This document shows positions 14,964-25,037 of a stretch of 64,000 bases of DNA, piece after piece. A program made the position numbers and the translations under genes. The stretch comes from Saccharibacillus brassicae (lineage in GTDB: Bacteria; Bacillota; Bacilli; Paenibacillales; Paenibacillaceae), in contig NZ_CP041217.1 in assembly GCF_006542275.1 (NCBI RefSeq), forward strand, positions 1,039,501 to 1,103,500, written 5' to 3'. The first letter of the stretch is position 1. Each line of letters starts with the position of its first letter. The notes under the pieces were generated by a model, which had not been told where the DNA came from, did no database searches, and saw only the letters and a program-made list of their open reading frames with translations.

Positions 14964-14997
14964 AGACATACATCCGAATCCGAAGGAGAGATCCAAC

Positions 14998-15663
14998 ATG
15001 AATCTTGCATCCATGATCGACCATACACTTCTGCGCGCCGACGCCGTAGAGAGCGAAGTCGCCAAGCTGATCGAAGAAGCGAAGACCTACAAGTTCGCAT
15101 CCGTCTGCGTCAACCCGACGTGGGTCGCGTACTCGGCGGAACGTCTGGCCGGAACCGAAGTGAAAGTGTGCACCGTGATCGGCTTCCCGCTGGGCGCGTC
15201 CACGCCGGAGACCAAAGCGTTCGAGACCCGCGACGCGATCGAAAAAGGAGCCGGCGAGATCGACATGGTACTGAATATCGGCGCCCTCAAAAGCGGCAGC
15301 GTCGAACTGGCCGAACGCGATATCCGCGCAGTCGTGGAAGCGGCTTCGGGCAAAGCGATCGTCAAAGTCATCATCGAGACGTGCCTGCTGACCGACGAAG
15401 AAAAAGTGCTCGCCTGCGAAATGTCCGTCCGTGCGGGCGCCGACTTCGTCAAGACGTCCACCGGCTTCTCCACGGGCGGCGCAACGCCTGAAGACGTGGC
15501 CCTGATGCGCAAAACGGTCGGCCCCGACCTCGGCGTCAAAGCTTCCGGCGGCGTACGCAGCCGCGAAGACATGGAAGCGATGATCCAGGCAGGTGCGACG
15601 CGCATCGGCGCAAGCTCCGGCGTGAAGATCATGCAGGGCGGCCAGTCCGACTCTTCGTACTGA
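14998..15663 (+). CDS. deoC: Deoxyribose-phosphate aldolase
   Basis: The product has 221 residues, normal for bacterial DeoC. It cleaves 2-deoxyribose-5-phosphate to glyceraldehyde-3-phosphate and acetaldehyde in the cytoplasm. Motifs: [10 protein letters not shown] at the N-terminus, VIGFPLGAS (near 62), [17 protein letters not shown] with the catalytic Asp, the Schiff-base lysine in FVKTSTGF (near 153) and the phosphate-binding VKASGGVRS and RIGASSGV loops. ATG 14998 follows AAGGAGAGATCCAAC. It is first in the catabolic operon and under the DeoR-type operator. Confidence 0.97.
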   Translation: MNLASMIDHTLLRADAVESEVAKLIEEAKTYKFASVCVNPTWVAYSAERLAGTEVKVCTVIGFPLGASTPETKAFETRDAIEKGAGEIDMVLNIGALKSGSVELAERDIRAVVEAASGKAIVKVIIETCLLTDEEKVLACEMSVRAGADFVKTSTGFSTGGATPEDVALMRKTVGPDLGVKASGGVRSREDMEAMIQAGATRIGASSGVKIMQGGQSDSSY

Positions 15664-15758
15664 TCGAAGTCTTCTTGCCCCCTGTCGTCGTTAGCTGCTG
15701 CCCGCTTCGCCTCATGGTCCCGTCGATCGTTGAACGGGACCTCGCGGCGGCGGACACT

Positions 15759-15772
15759 TGTAAGCGTTTCGC
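15759..15772 (+). promoter_or_regulatory. Possible cre site between deoC and cdd
   Basis: TGTAAGCGTTTCGC keeps the strong left half of a CcpA cre site but diverges at the right end. A second weak match (TGTAACCGCTTCAA) lies at 16305 before nupC. A GGTCCCGT/ACGGGACC hairpin without T-run lies at 15717-15741. Carbon catabolite control of nucleoside use is plausible. Confidence 0.35.
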
Positions 15773-15811
15773 TCTTTGTTATCCATCCATGATCCCAGGA
15801 GGTCTTCCGCT

Positions 15812-16222
15812 ATGAGCCATCCCATGAAAGAGCGTCTTATCGAAGCCGCGATCGAAGCCCGGTCGTCCGCTTACGTGCCTTATTCCCACTTCGAAGTCGG
15901 TGCCGCGCTGCTTGCCGGCGGCACCATCTACTCCGGCTGCAATATCGAGAACGCGTCGTTCGGCCTGACGAACTGTGCGGAACGCACCGCCATCTTCAAA
16001 GCCACTTCCGACGGCATTCGCCGGATTGAAGCGATCGCGATCGTGGCGGACACCGCCGGCCCGGTCTCGCCCTGCGGCGCCTGCCGCCAGGTTATTGCCG
16101 AGTTCGCCGACGAGCACACGCGCATCTACCTGACGAACCTGCACGGCAATACCGAGGAATGGACGATGGACCGTCTGCTTCCGGGATACTTCCAGGCCAA
16201 AGACATGGACAAAACGAACTAA
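15812..16222 (+). CDS. cdd: Cytidine deaminase
   Basis: The product has 136 residues, the size of the homotetrameric bacterial enzyme. It deaminates cytidine and deoxycytidine to (deoxy)uridine, feeding Pdp downstream. Substrate-binding SHFEVGAAL and NIENASFG motifs are followed by the zinc site: Cys plus catalytic Glu in CAERTA (near 55) and two Cys in PCGACRQV (near 90), the three-cysteine ligand set of the small tetrameric class. ATG 15812 follows a perfect AGGAGG. It lies 148 bp after deoC with a possible cre site between them. Confidence 0.95.
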   Translation: MSHPMKERLIEAAIEARSSAYVPYSHFEVGAALLAGGTIYSGCNIENASFGLTNCAERTAIFKATSDGIRRIEAIAIVADTAGPVSPCGACRQVIAEFADEHTRIYLTNLHGNTEEWTMDRLLPGYFQAKDMDKTN

Positions 16223-16393
16223 ACGCTTGACGGCTGTCTGCCGCGCTGCGAACGGCGGCGGACAGGTTATCGTCTTGTCCTTAATTTCGTTTTTTCACTG
16301 TTTTTGTAACCGCTTCAATCTTTTTCTTGCTTTTCATTTATGTGCTGCCCGTGTGGGCTACCCAAAAAAATAATTTCCGGGAGATCTGCGTCC

Positions 16394-17587
16394 ATGAATA
16401 TTCTTATCGCTCTGCTCGGCCTGGCCATCGTGTTCGGCCTCGCCTTCGTCGCCAGCAACGGCCGAAACAAAATCCGGTACCGTCCGCTGATCGTCATGAT
16501 CGTGCTGCAGGCGCTGCTGGCGTTCCTGCTGCTCAACACCGTGCTCGGCACGACATTGATTACGTACGTATCCACAACGTTCGAAGCGCTGCTCGATTAC
16601 GCAGGGGAAGGGATTACGTTCGTATTCGGCGGCGTGTTGGCTGAAAACAGAGCTTCGATCTTCTTCCTGAACGTGCTGATGCCGATCGTCTTCATCTCGG
16701 CGCTGATCGGTATTCTTCAATACCTGCGCATCCTGCCGTTCATCATCCGCTACATCGGGCTCGTGCTGAGCAAGATCAACGGCATGGGCAAGCTGGAGTC
16801 GTACAACGCAGTCGCGTCGGCTGTGCTCGGCCAGTCCGAAGTGTTCATTTCCGTCAAAAAACAGATCGGCCTGCTGCCCAAGCACCGGCTGTACACGCTG
16901 TGCGCCTCGGCCATGTCGACCGTCTCCATGTCGATCGTCGGCGCCTACATGACGCTCATTCCGCCGCAGTACGTCGTCACCGCGCTCGTGCTCAACCTGT
17001 TCGGCGGATTTATCATCGCTTCGATCATTAATCCTTATAAAGTCGAGCCGGAAGAAGATATACTGGAAGTGCAGGAAGAGGAAGAGAAGCAGTCGTTCTT
17101 CGAAATGCTCGGCGAGTACATCATGGACGGCTTCAAGGTCGCGATTATCGTGGCCGCGATGCTGATCGGCTTCGTCGCCCTGATCGCCATGCTGAACGGT
17201 ATCTTCGCCGCGATCTTCGGCATCTCGTTCCAGGAAATGCTCGGCTACGTCTTCTCGCCGTTCGCTTTCGTCATGGGCGTGCCGTGGAACGAAGCCATAA
17301 CGGCCGGCGGCATCATGGCTACCAAGCTGATGACCAACGAATTTGCCGCGATGGTAAGCCTGCAAACGCTGATCGAAGCCGGAAGCCTGAGCGACCGCAC
17401 CATCGGCATCGTGTCCGTCTTCCTCGTCTCGTTCGCCAACTTCTCCTCGATCGGCATCATCGCCGGCGCGGTGAAAGGCCTGCATGAAAAACAGGGCAAC
17501 GTCGTCGCGAGATTCGGCCTCAAGCTGCTGTACGGCGCGACGCTCGTCAGCATGCTGTCGGCGATCATCGTCGGATTGTTCATTTAA
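16394..17587 (+). CDS. nupC: NupC-type concentrative nucleoside transporter
   Basis: The product has 397 residues and about ten membrane helices, the CNT family layout. Family motifs include [14 protein letters not shown] (near 154), the [12 protein letters not shown] stretch and [12 protein letters not shown] with [13 protein letters not shown] near the end. These carry the nucleoside and cation contacts in CNT structures. A charged loop ([20 protein letters not shown]) sits mid-protein on the cytoplasmic side. It imports nucleosides with H+ or Na+ for the enzymes encoded around it. ATG 16394 follows CCGGGAGATC; a longer start adds residues lacking a signal. Confidence 0.93.
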   Translation: MNILIALLGLAIVFGLAFVASNGRNKIRYRPLIVMIVLQALLAFLLLNTVLGTTLITYVSTTFEALLDYAGEGITFVFGGVLAENRASIFFLNVLMPIVFISALIGILQYLRILPFIIRYIGLVLSKINGMGKLESYNAVASAVLGQSEVFISVKKQIGLLPKHRLYTLCASAMSTVSMSIVGAYMTLIPPQYVVTALVLNLFGGFIIASIINPYKVEPEEDILEVQEEEEKQSFFEMLGEYIMDGFKVAIIVAAMLIGFVALIAMLNGIFAAIFGISFQEMLGYVFSPFAFVMGVPWNEAITAGGIMATKLMTNEFAAMVSLQTLIEAGSLSDRTIGIVSVFLVSFANFSSIGIIAGAVKGLHEKQGNVVARFGLKLLYGATLVSMLSAIIVGLFI

Positions 17588-17630
17588 CGCGCAAGGTGTA
17601 GAATAGGATCTTTCGAAAGGAGCTTAAACC

Positions 17631-18812
17631 ATGTCCACATTCAAACGTATTCACCTGATCGTCATGGACTCGGTCGGTATCGGCGAAGCGCCGGATGCCG
17701 CGGAGTTCGACGATTTCGGAGTCGACACATTCGGCCATATCGCCCGCGAAATGGGCGGCCTGAACATGCCGAACATGGCCAAGCTTGGCCTGTCCAACAT
17801 CGAGGAAGTGCAAGGGGTAGCCAAATCGGACCGCCCTCTCGCCTACCACACCAAAATGCAGGAAGCTTCCCGCGGCAAAGACACGATGACCGGCCATTGG
17901 GAAATCATGGGCCTGTATATCGATACGCCGTTCCGCGTATTCCCGGACGGCTTCCCCGACGAGCTGATCTCGCGGATCGAACAGAAAACGGGACGCAAAG
18001 TGATCGGCAACAAGCCGGCCAGCGGCACCGAGATTCTCGACGAACTGGGCGAAGAACATATGAAGACCGGCGCGCTGATCGTCTATACGTCGGCCGACTC
18101 CGTGCTTCAGGTCGCCGCGCACGAAGACATCGTTCCGCTCAAGGAACTGTACGAGATCTGCGAATTCTGCCGCGAGATCACGCTGGAAGATCCGTACATG
18201 CTCGGGCGCATCATCGCCCGTCCGTTCGTCGGCGAACCCGGCGCGTTCAAGCGCACATCCGGCCGGCATGACTACGCGCTCAAACCGTTCGGCCGCACGA
18301 CGATGAACGAACTGCAAGACGGCGGCTTCGACGTGATCGCCCTCGGCAAGATCGCCGATATCTACGACGGCGAAGGCGTGACCAAATCCGTCCGCACCGT
18401 GTCCAACATGGACGGCATGGACAAGCTCGTCGAGGAAATGGGCAAGCCGTTCCACGGCCTCAGCTTCCTGAACCTCGTCGATTTCGACGCCCTGTTCGGC
18501 CATCGCCGCGATCCGCAGGGCTACGGCCAGGCGCTCGAAGAGTACGACGCCCGCCTGCCGGAAGTGTTCGCCAATATGACCGGCGACGACCTGCTGCTGA
18601 TCACCGCCGACCACGGCAACGACCCGACGTACCGCGGCACCGACCATACGCGCGAATACGTCCCGCTGCTCGCCTACTCGCCGAGCTTCCAAAATGGCGG
18701 CACCAAGCTGCCCGTGCGCACCACTTTCGCCGATATCGCCGCCACCGTCGCCGAGAACTTCGGCGTCAAGATGCCGGAATACGGCACCAGCTTCCTCGGC
18801 GATTTGAAGTAA
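17631..18812 (+). CDS. deoB: Phosphopentomutase
   Basis: The product has 393 residues, standard for DeoB. It interconverts (deoxy)ribose-1-phosphate and -5-phosphate, linking DeoD/Pdp to DeoC. It is an alkaline-phosphatase-fold metalloenzyme. The sequence shows metal-binding [12 protein letters not shown] at the N-terminus, the phospho-acceptor threonine context [13 protein letters not shown] (near 85), [19 protein letters not shown] and [13 protein letters not shown] metal motifs and [13 protein letters not shown] 17631 follows AAAGGAGCTTAAACC, 43 bp after nupC. Confidence 0.97.
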   Translation: MSTFKRIHLIVMDSVGIGEAPDAAEFDDFGVDTFGHIAREMGGLNMPNMAKLGLSNIEEVQGVAKSDRPLAYHTKMQEASRGKDTMTGHWEIMGLYIDTPFRVFPDGFPDELISRIEQKTGRKVIGNKPASGTEILDELGEEHMKTGALIVYTSADSVLQVAAHEDIVPLKELYEICEFCREITLEDPYMLGRIIARPFVGEPGAFKRTSGRHDYALKPFGRTTMNELQDGGFDVIALGKIADIYDGEGVTKSVRTVSNMDGMDKLVEEMGKPFHGLSFLNLVDFDALFGHRRDPQGYGQALEEYDARLPEVFANMTGDDLLLITADHGNDPTYRGTDHTREYVPLLAYSPSFQNGGTKLPVRTTFADIAATVAENFGVKMPEYGTSFLGDLK

Positions 18813-18896
18813 ACGTACGCAGGTCTATCCCATTCGCAGCGTCCATCTATTGACAGCTTTCGAATCCCACATCCCCAAACCGGAGGTTTTCATCCC

Positions 18897-19604
18897 ATGA
18901 GTGTTCATATCGAAGCCAAAGTCGGCGATATCGCCGAAACGATCCTGCTCCCCGGCGACCCGCTGAGAGCGAAATTTATCGCCGACACATATCTCGAAGA
19001 CGTCGTCTGCTACAACCAGGTCCGCGGCATGCTCGGCTTCACCGGCACGTACAAAGGCCAGCGCATTTCCGTTCAGGGTTCCGGCATGGGCATCCCGTCG
19101 TTCGCGATCTACGCCAATGAGCTGATCAGCGAATACGGCGTGAAGAACCTGATCCGCGTCGGCACCTGCGGCGGCATGCAGGAAAGCGTACGCGTGCGCG
19201 ACGTCATTCTGGCGCAGGCCGCCTGCACCGATTCCAGCATGAACCGCAACACGTTCCCGGGCTTCGACTTCGCTCCGATCGCAAGCTTCGGCCTGCTGAA
19301 GGAAGCGTACGAGCGCGCCGTGGCCAAAGGCCTGAACGTGCACGTCGGCAACATCCTCAGCTCCGACATCTTCTACCGCGACGACAAGACGGTCACGACC
19401 AAGCTGATGCAGCACGGCGTGCTCGGCGTCGAGATGGAGACGACAGCGCTGTACTCGCTGGCCGCGAAATTCGGCGTGAACGCCCTGACGATCCTGACCG
19501 TCAGCGACCACCTGCTGACCGGCGAAGAGACGACGTCGGCCGAGCGTCAATCGACGTTTGGCGACATGATGGAAGTGGCGCTGGAGACAGCCCTGACCCT
19601 GTAA
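18897..19604 (+). CDS. deoD: Purine nucleoside phosphorylase, DeoD type
   Basis: The product has 235 residues, matching the hexameric PNP class. It splits purine (deoxy)nucleosides with phosphate into base and (deoxy)ribose-1-phosphate. Motifs: [13 protein letters not shown] phosphate loop, [16 protein letters not shown], the [11 protein letters not shown] phosphate/ribose site, [15 protein letters not shown] with the ribose-binding Met-Glu and [10 protein letters not shown] carrying the general-acid Asp. The RBS is CCGGAGG before ATG 18897. Confidence 0.97.
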   Translation: MSVHIEAKVGDIAETILLPGDPLRAKFIADTYLEDVVCYNQVRGMLGFTGTYKGQRISVQGSGMGIPSFAIYANELISEYGVKNLIRVGTCGGMQESVRVRDVILAQAACTDSSMNRNTFPGFDFAPIASFGLLKEAYERAVAKGLNVHVGNILSSDIFYRDDKTVTTKLMQHGVLGVEMETTALYSLAAKFGVNALTILTVSDHLLTGEETTSAERQSTFGDMMEVALETALTL

Positions 19605-19726
19605 AAACAATCGGTAACGGGTATCCTGCAATACGACACGTACCGTGCAATACGCATCGACCGGCCGGACTTCCGCACAGCGCGCAAGACGGCCGGATTC
19701 ATTTAACGAAAGCGAGGCCTACACAT

Positions 19727-21028
19727 ATGAGAATGGTAGACTTGATCGAGAAAAAACGCGACGGCAAAGAATTGACGACGGAAGAAATCAACTTCATCAT
19801 CGAAGGCTACACCAAGGGAGAAATTCCGGATTACCAGGTGAGCGCCTTCTCGATGGCCGTCTTTTTCAAAGACATGACGCAGCGCGAACGGGCCGACCTG
19901 ACGATGGCGATGGTCAACTCCGGCGACACGATCGACCTGTCGGCGATCGAAGGCGTCAAAGTCGACAAGCACTCCACCGGCGGCGTCGGCGACACGACGA
20001 CGCTCGTGCTCGCTCCGCTCGTCGCGGCGCTTGACGTGCCGGTCGCCAAAATGTCCGGACGCGGTCTCGGCCATACGGGCGGCACCGTCGACAAGCTGGA
20101 AGCGGTAGCCGGCTTCCACGTCGAGATCACGAACGAAGAGTTCGTGAAGCTCGTCAACGAGCACAAGATCGCCGTCATCGGCCAGAGCGGCAACCTGACG
20201 CCGGCCGACAAAAAGCTGTACGCCCTGCGCGACGTAACGGCGACGGTCGATTCGATCCCGATGATCGCAAGCTCGATCATGAGCAAGAAGATCGCGGCCG
20301 GCGCGGACGCGATCGTGCTCGACGTCAAGACCGGCGCGGGCGCGTTCATGAAGACGCTCGACGGCTCCAAAGACCTGGCGCGCGCCATGGTCGGCATCGG
20401 CAACAACGTCGGCCGCCGCACGATGGCCGTCATCTCCGACATGAGCCAACCGCTCGGCGCCGCGATCGGCAACGCGCTGGAAGTGCAGGAAGCGATCGAC
20501 ACGCTCAAAGGCCACGGCCCTAAAGACCTGGAAGACCTGTGCCTGGCGCTCGGCAGCCAGATGGTCTTCCTCGCGGGCAAAGCCTCCTCGCTTGAAGACG
20601 CGGAGAACAAGCTGCGCGAAGTGATCGCGAACGGCAAAGCGCTCGACAAGTTCCGCGATTTCCTCGCGAACCAGGGCGGCGACGCTTCGGTCGTCGACCA
20701 TCCGGAACGCCTGCCGCAGGCCGCTTACAAGATCGAAGTACCGGCTCCGCGCAGCGGCGTCGTATCCGAGATCGTCGCCGACGAAATCGGCGTAGCCGCC
20801 ATGTGGCTCGGCGCGGGCCGCGCGACCAAAGAATCGGAGATCGACCTCGCGGTCGGCCTGATGCTCAACAAAAAGGTCGGCGAAGCCGTGCAGGAAGGCG
20901 AATCGCTCGTGACCATTCACGCGAACAGCGAAGACGTCGCTAACGTGAAGGCCAAAATCCTCGCGGCGATCTCGATCGCGGACAGCGCCGAAGCACCGAC
21001 GCTGATCTACGGCACGATTATCGAATAA
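19727..21028 (+). CDS. pdp: Pyrimidine-nucleoside phosphorylase
   Basis: The product has 433 residues, typical for Pdp. It phosphorolyses uridine and thymidine, including deoxyuridine made by Cdd. The family signature [16 protein letters not shown] lies near residue 110. The phosphate site [11 protein letters not shown] is near 83, and base-contacting [21 protein letters not shown] residues follow. The C-terminal domain ends near [14 protein letters not shown] 19727 has AAAGCGAGG upstream. It is last in the salvage cluster, followed by a strong terminator. Confidence 0.97.
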   Translation: MRMVDLIEKKRDGKELTTEEINFIIEGYTKGEIPDYQVSAFSMAVFFKDMTQRERADLTMAMVNSGDTIDLSAIEGVKVDKHSTGGVGDTTTLVLAPLVAALDVPVAKMSGRGLGHTGGTVDKLEAVAGFHVEITNEEFVKLVNEHKIAVIGQSGNLTPADKKLYALRDVTATVDSIPMIASSIMSKKIAAGADAIVLDVKTGAGAFMKTLDGSKDLARAMVGIGNNVGRRTMAVISDMSQPLGAAIGNALEVQEAIDTLKGHGPKDLEDLCLALGSQMVFLAGKASSLEDAENKLREVIANGKALDKFRDFLANQGGDASVVDHPERLPQAAYKIEVPAPRSGVVSEIVADEIGVAAMWLGAGRATKESEIDLAVGLMLNKKVGEAVQEGESLVTIHANSEDVANVKAKILAAISIADSAEAPTLIYGTIIE

Positions 21029-21088
21029 TTCCGAATTCCCGGGCTTCGCAGCCTCGGTATCGAAGCCCGGCGATCATACGCCACAACC

Positions 21089-21133
21089 AAAAAGCCGCTT
21101 TCGTCCCTTCGGGGATCGGAAGCGGCTTTTTTC
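21089..21133 (+). terminator. Terminator of the nucleoside operon
   Basis: AAAAAGCCGCTTTCG...CGGAAGCGGCTTTTTT. A further perfect 10-bp stem (CCGGGCTTCG/CGAAGCCCGG) without T-run precedes it at about 21038-21070. Confidence 0.9.
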
Positions 21134-21164
21134 GGAGCTGCCGCGAAGATCGGCAGCTCCGAAT

Positions 21165-21193
21165 TTGGAAAACAAACCGGGACGCGTTAAAAT
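21165..21193 (+). promoter_or_regulatory. Promoter of the Hsp90 operon
   Basis: TTGGAA, 17 bp, TAAAAT, a good sigma-A match. No CIRCE element is present, so HrcA heat-shock control is not indicated. Confidence 0.65.
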
Positions 21194-21232
21194 ACGAAAG
21201 AAAGCATACAAGCGAAACAAGGAGGCTTCCCG

Positions 21233-23056
21233 ATGTCCGATTCCGAGGAATACCGCTTTCAGGTCAATCTGAGCGGAATGATCGACATTTTATCGAACCA
21301 CCTCTACAGCAGTCCCCGCGTCTTCCTGCGCGAACTGCTGCAAAACGCGACCGACGCCATTACGGCGCGCCTGGATTCGGAGCCGGGACACCGGGGCGAA
21401 GTATTCGTCGAACTGGCCGGTTCCGGCGAAAATTCGACGCTGCTGCTTCAAGATAACGGCGTCGGCCTGACCGAAGACGATGTGCATGAATTTCTCGCGA
21501 TGATCGGCCATTCGTCGAAGCGCGGCGGCGCCGAACTGCTGGGCGAGACGTCGTTTATCGGCCGCTTCGGGATCGGCCTGCTGTCGTGCTTCATGGTCAG
21601 CGACGAGATCGTCATGCTGACCCAATCGGCCTCGGGCGGCCCGTCGATCGAATGGCGCGGAAGACCGGACGGCACGTATACGCTGCGCAAGCTCGAATCG
21701 TCGCTGACGCCCGGCACCAAAGTATATTTGCGCGCCAAGCCGGAGACCGATCTCTTTTTCGAAGCCGGGACCGTGGAACTCGATCTGCTCCATTACGGCG
21801 CTCTGCTGCCGTATCCGATCCGCCTGGCCGAAGGCGGCCGGGAACGCCGGATCAATCCGGAACCGCCGGCCTGGATCTTCAGCCCGAACCTGGCCGACGT
21901 CCATCGCGACGAAGTGCTCCGCTTCGGCGAAGAACGGCTCGGCGAACGCTTCCGCGACTTTATCCCGCTGCGGACAGCGAACGGGCGCACAGGCGGTATC
22001 GCCTACGTGCTGCCGCATGCCGTCAACCTGAACGCCAAACGTTCGCACAAAGTCTATTTGAAGCGCATGCTGATCTCGGAACAGGCGGACAATATTTTGC
22101 CGGAGTGGGCTTTTTTCGTCAAATGCCTGATCTGGACCGACGAGCTGCAGCCGACCGCTTCGCGCGAACACTTCTACGAGAACGAACAGCTTGAACGGGT
22201 ACGCGGCGAACTCGGCGAATCGATCCGCTCCGAACTGATCGGCATGGGCGCCTCGGATCAGCAGCGGCTGCGCCGCATCCTCGAACTGCACGCGCTCTCG
22301 ATGAAAAGCCTGGCCGTGGAAGACGACGAATTTTACCGCATGATCTACCGCTGGCTGCCGTTCGAAAGTACATACGGCCACAAGACGCTCGGCGAGCTGC
22401 TCGACGAACGCCGGACACTGTATTACACCGCTTCGCTCGACCATTACCGCCAGCTGCGCCACGTCGCTTCCGCGCAGTCGCTGCTCGTCGTGAACGGCGG
22501 CTACATCTATGAAGCGGAGCTGCTTCAGTCGCTGCCCCGCATCGTAAGCGGAGCCGATACGCGCAGGCTGCTGCCGGAAGACGTCTCGCTCGCTTTTACC
22601 GACTTGAACGCGGAAGAACGGTCGGCGACGCTGCAGGCCGCCCGCGCGGCCGACCTCTCGCTTCAGCGTTTCCGCTGCCGGGTGCTGCTCAAGCGGTTCA
22701 AGCCGACAGAACTGCCTGCCCTGTTCACGCTGCCGGAAGAAGCCGCGACGCTGCGCTCGATCGAACGCGCCGGCGAAGAAAGCCCGCAGGCGTTCGCTTC
22801 GGTGCTCGGCAGCCTCGGCGGTTCCATGCAGGGCAGCGCGCAGTCGATCCTGTACCTGAATCTGAATAATCCGGTCGTGGACAAACTGTTCGCCGGCCCG
22901 CCGAACGCGAAGCTGCCTACGCTGGTCGAGATGCTGTACGCCAACGCGCTGATGATGGGCCATTATCCGATGAGCCGCCAGGAATTGGCTCTGCTCAACG
23001 CGGGCATCCTGTCGCTGATCGATTGGAGCATGGAATCGGAACAAGGAGGAGAATAA
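21233..23056 (+). CDS. Divergent Hsp90-family ATPase
   Basis: The product has 607 residues. The GHKL ATPase is intact: FLRELLQNATDAI (residue ~36, Mg/ATP Asn), LLQDNGVGLTEDDV and FIGRFGIGLLSCFMV lid glycines. The middle domain keeps the catalytic-arginine region (SREHFYENEQ) and a KRSHKVYLKRML segment. Sequence past residue 350 is much less like HtpG and ends SMESEQGGE without MEEVD. I call it Hsp90 family rather than htpG because of this drift. ATG 21233 follows AAGGAGG. The next gene starts one base after the stop, so the two are probably co-translated partners. Confidence 0.85.
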   Translation: MSDSEEYRFQVNLSGMIDILSNHLYSSPRVFLRELLQNATDAITARLDSEPGHRGEVFVELAGSGENSTLLLQDNGVGLTEDDVHEFLAMIGHSSKRGGAELLGETSFIGRFGIGLLSCFMVSDEIVMLTQSASGGPSIEWRGRPDGTYTLRKLESSLTPGTKVYLRAKPETDLFFEAGTVELDLLHYGALLPYPIRLAEGGRERRINPEPPAWIFSPNLADVHRDEVLRFGEERLGERFRDFIPLRTANGRTGGIAYVLPHAVNLNAKRSHKVYLKRMLISEQADNILPEWAFFVKCLIWTDELQPTASREHFYENEQLERVRGELGESIRSELIGMGASDQQRLRRILELHALSMKSLAVEDDEFYRMIYRWLPFESTYGHKTLGELLDERRTLYYTASLDHYRQLRHVASAQSLLVVNGGYIYEAELLQSLPRIVSGADTRRLLPEDVSLAFTDLNAEERSATLQAARAADLSLQRFRCRVLLKRFKPTELPALFTLPEEAATLRSIERAGEESPQAFASVLGSLGGSMQGSAQSILYLNLNNPVVDKLFAGPPNAKLPTLVEMLYANALMMGHYPMSRQELALLNAGILSLIDWSMESEQGGE

Positions 23057-23057
23057 C

Positions 23058-24131
23058 GTGGAAGACTTCATGATGGAATTCGAAGATTTGATAGAACAGG
23101 CGTACGATCTGCCCAACGGAGCGGCCAAGATCGCCCTGCTGGAACGGGCTGCGGAAATCGCCGATCTGGCCGGAGACGCCGAAGCCGGGTACGAAGCGCG
23201 CGAAGCCATCGTGGAAGCGGCGAGCTTCGGCGGCTTCCCGATGAAAGCGATCGTCGCCTATTCCTGGATGCTCGGCCAATACGACCGCAATCCGGACGCG
23301 TTCGACGCGCATACGCTGCACTGGAGCTACAAATGGGTCATCGACGACGTGCCGTCGTTCCCCGACGTCCCGGCCGAGCAGATCGAATCGCTGCTGCAGG
23401 ATTTGCGCCGCCGCTATCAGGCTTACGGCGCCGGCGAGCGCACGTATTGGTATTACAACTTCCGATTGGCGATGTACATGGGCGATCTGGGCAAAGCCGG
23501 CGAATCGCTCGGAGAATTCGGCAAGCTCAAAAAAGACGAAATGAGCGACTGTTCCGCCTGCGAGCTGGACGAACAGGTCCGCTACCTGCTGCTCACCGGG
23601 CAGGACGAAGCCGCCGTACGCAAAGCGAAGCCGATCGTCGACGGCCGCGAGAGCTGCGCGCATGTGCCGCACGCGACGCTTCCGTTTCTGCTGCTGCCGC
23701 TGCATCGCCTGGGACGAACCGAAGAAGCCGAAGCCATGCAGCCCAAGAGCTACAGGCTGATCCGCGACAACCTGCAATTCACGCACGAATTCGGCGAGCA
23801 TCTCGGCTACCTGTCGATTGTCGATCCGCAGCGCGGACTGCCTCTGCTGGAACGCCATCTGCCGCAGGTGGAGACGCACGAAGATCCGCTGAACCGGATG
23901 ATGTTCGGACTTAACGCCGCCGCGCTGCTGAGCAAGCTGATCCGCACCGGCGAACCTTTCGTGCTCAATCTGCCTCCGTCTTCGCGCTTCTACGAGCTGG
24001 CGGACCGGCCGGACGAACTGCGCGCCAATCTTGAGAGCGAAGCGTTCGGGACGGCCGCCGCGCTCGACCGGCGCAACGGCAATGCCTACTACACGGAGTA
24101 CGGTCGTAACCTGCTGAAGGAGAGAGGCTAA
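23058..24131 (+). CDS. TPR-like helical repeat protein coupled to Hsp90
   Basis: The product has 357 residues. GTG start at 23058 with GGAGGAGAATAAC, inside and just after the Hsp90 stop. The protein is all-helical and acidic. Repeated pairs of about 34-40 residues fit a tetratricopeptide-like solenoid (AAKIALLERAAEIADLAGDA; WYYNFRLAMYMGDLGKAGES; EQVRYLLLTGQDEAAVRKA; HATLPFLLLPLHRLGRTEEA). No signal peptide, membrane segment or enzyme motif is visible. The paired order suggests a dedicated adaptor or client-delivery factor, by analogy with eukaryotic TPR co-chaperones; this is inference. Confidence 0.65.
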   Translation: MEDFMMEFEDLIEQAYDLPNGAAKIALLERAAEIADLAGDAEAGYEAREAIVEAASFGGFPMKAIVAYSWMLGQYDRNPDAFDAHTLHWSYKWVIDDVPSFPDVPAEQIESLLQDLRRRYQAYGAGERTYWYYNFRLAMYMGDLGKAGESLGEFGKLKKDEMSDCSACELDEQVRYLLLTGQDEAAVRKAKPIVDGRESCAHVPHATLPFLLLPLHRLGRTEEAEAMQPKSYRLIRDNLQFTHEFGEHLGYLSIVDPQRGLPLLERHLPQVETHEDPLNRMMFGLNAAALLSKLIRTGEPFVLNLPPSSRFYELADRPDELRANLESEAFGTAAALDRRNGNAYYTEYGRNLLKERG

Positions 24132-24150
24132 GCGCCCCTCTCCTTTTTTT
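24119..24150 (+). terminator. Terminator of the Hsp90-TPR operon
   Basis: GGAGAG pairs with CTCTCC and seven T follow. The stem overlaps the last codons of the TPR-like gene. Confidence 0.85.
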
Positions 24151-24172
24151 GGCGTTATTGACGTTATTGGCG

Positions 24173-24868
24173 TTATTTGAATTCGAGCGCCAAAATATCG
24201 CCCCGTTCTTCCAGCAGCGGCATCAGTTGATCGGCGGTCATGCCTTTGGGCAGGCGCACGACCATCTCCAGCGTCAGCTGCCTTTTCTCTTCGTCTTTGC
24301 CGCCCGACTTGAAATCGATCAGCGTCAGCCCGCGTTCTTCGATCAGCTGCCGGAAACGTTCGGACGCACCGGGCTCCTGCCGGACCGTCACGATCAGCCG
24401 GTGCGTCGAAGCGACCAGTTTGCCTTTGAAATTGCCGTGCATCATGATCTGGGTCAGGTAGATCAGCAGCGTGGCGACGATGCCCAGAATGTACAAGCCC
24501 GCGCCCATCGCCATGCCTACGCCCGCCGTTGCCCACATCCCGGCAGCCGTTGTCAGTCCGTTGATCGTATATTTGCGCATGAAGATCATCCCGGCTCCGA
24601 GAAAACCGATACCGCTGACGATCTCGGACGCGACTTTGGTCGGATCGATCTGTACGCCGTCCCGCCCTTCCAGATCCATGAATCCGTATTTGGAAATGAC
24701 CATGATCAGCGCGGCGCCTACCGCGACGATGAAATGGGTCCGCGTCCCGGCTTCTTTGCGCCTGCTTTTGCGTTCGTACCCGATCAACGCTCCGCATACG
24801 CCGGCGATCAGAACGCGCAGCAGATGCTCCAGCTCCATCGGCAGATCGATCACGTCGAAATATCCCAT
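24173..24868 (-). CDS. MgtC/SapB-family membrane protein
   Basis: The product has 231 residues. About five membrane helices carry the family signatures GALIGYERKSRRKEAGTRTH (residue ~29), ASEIVSGIGFLGAGMIFM (near 83) and LTTAAGMWATAGVGMA. The C-terminal ~90 residues form a cytoplasmic ACT-like domain. MgtC proteins affect F-type ATPase, phosphate uptake and survival at low Mg2+; family membership alone does not fix the role. ATG 24868 follows AAAGGAGC. No M-box-like leader was seen. A 9-bp imperfect triple repeat (GGCGTTATT/GACGTTATT/GGCGTTATT) abuts its stop codon. Confidence 0.88.
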   Translation of the reverse strand: MGYFDVIDLPMELEHLLRVLIAGVCGALIGYERKSRRKEAGTRTHFIVAVGAALIMVISKYGFMDLEGRDGVQIDPTKVASEIVSGIGFLGAGMIFMRKYTINGLTTAAGMWATAGVGMAMGAGLYILGIVATLLIYLTQIMMHGNFKGKLVASTHRLIVTVRQEPGASERFRQLIEERGLTLIDFKSGGKDEEKRQLTLEMVVRLPKGMTADQLMPLLEERGDILALEFK

Positions 24869-25037
24869 ATTTTTTGCTCCTTTCCCATTCGCGTTAACAA
24901 ACGGTGTACGCGACTTGAATGCCTGCTCTTTTTTTACCCCGAGTTTACACAAACGCTCTTCCTTTTTGACAAACGCTGCAACCTTCTTCCGCAGACCGCC
25001 GTCTGGAGGACATAACAGGCAGCGAGAGGAGCATCTG

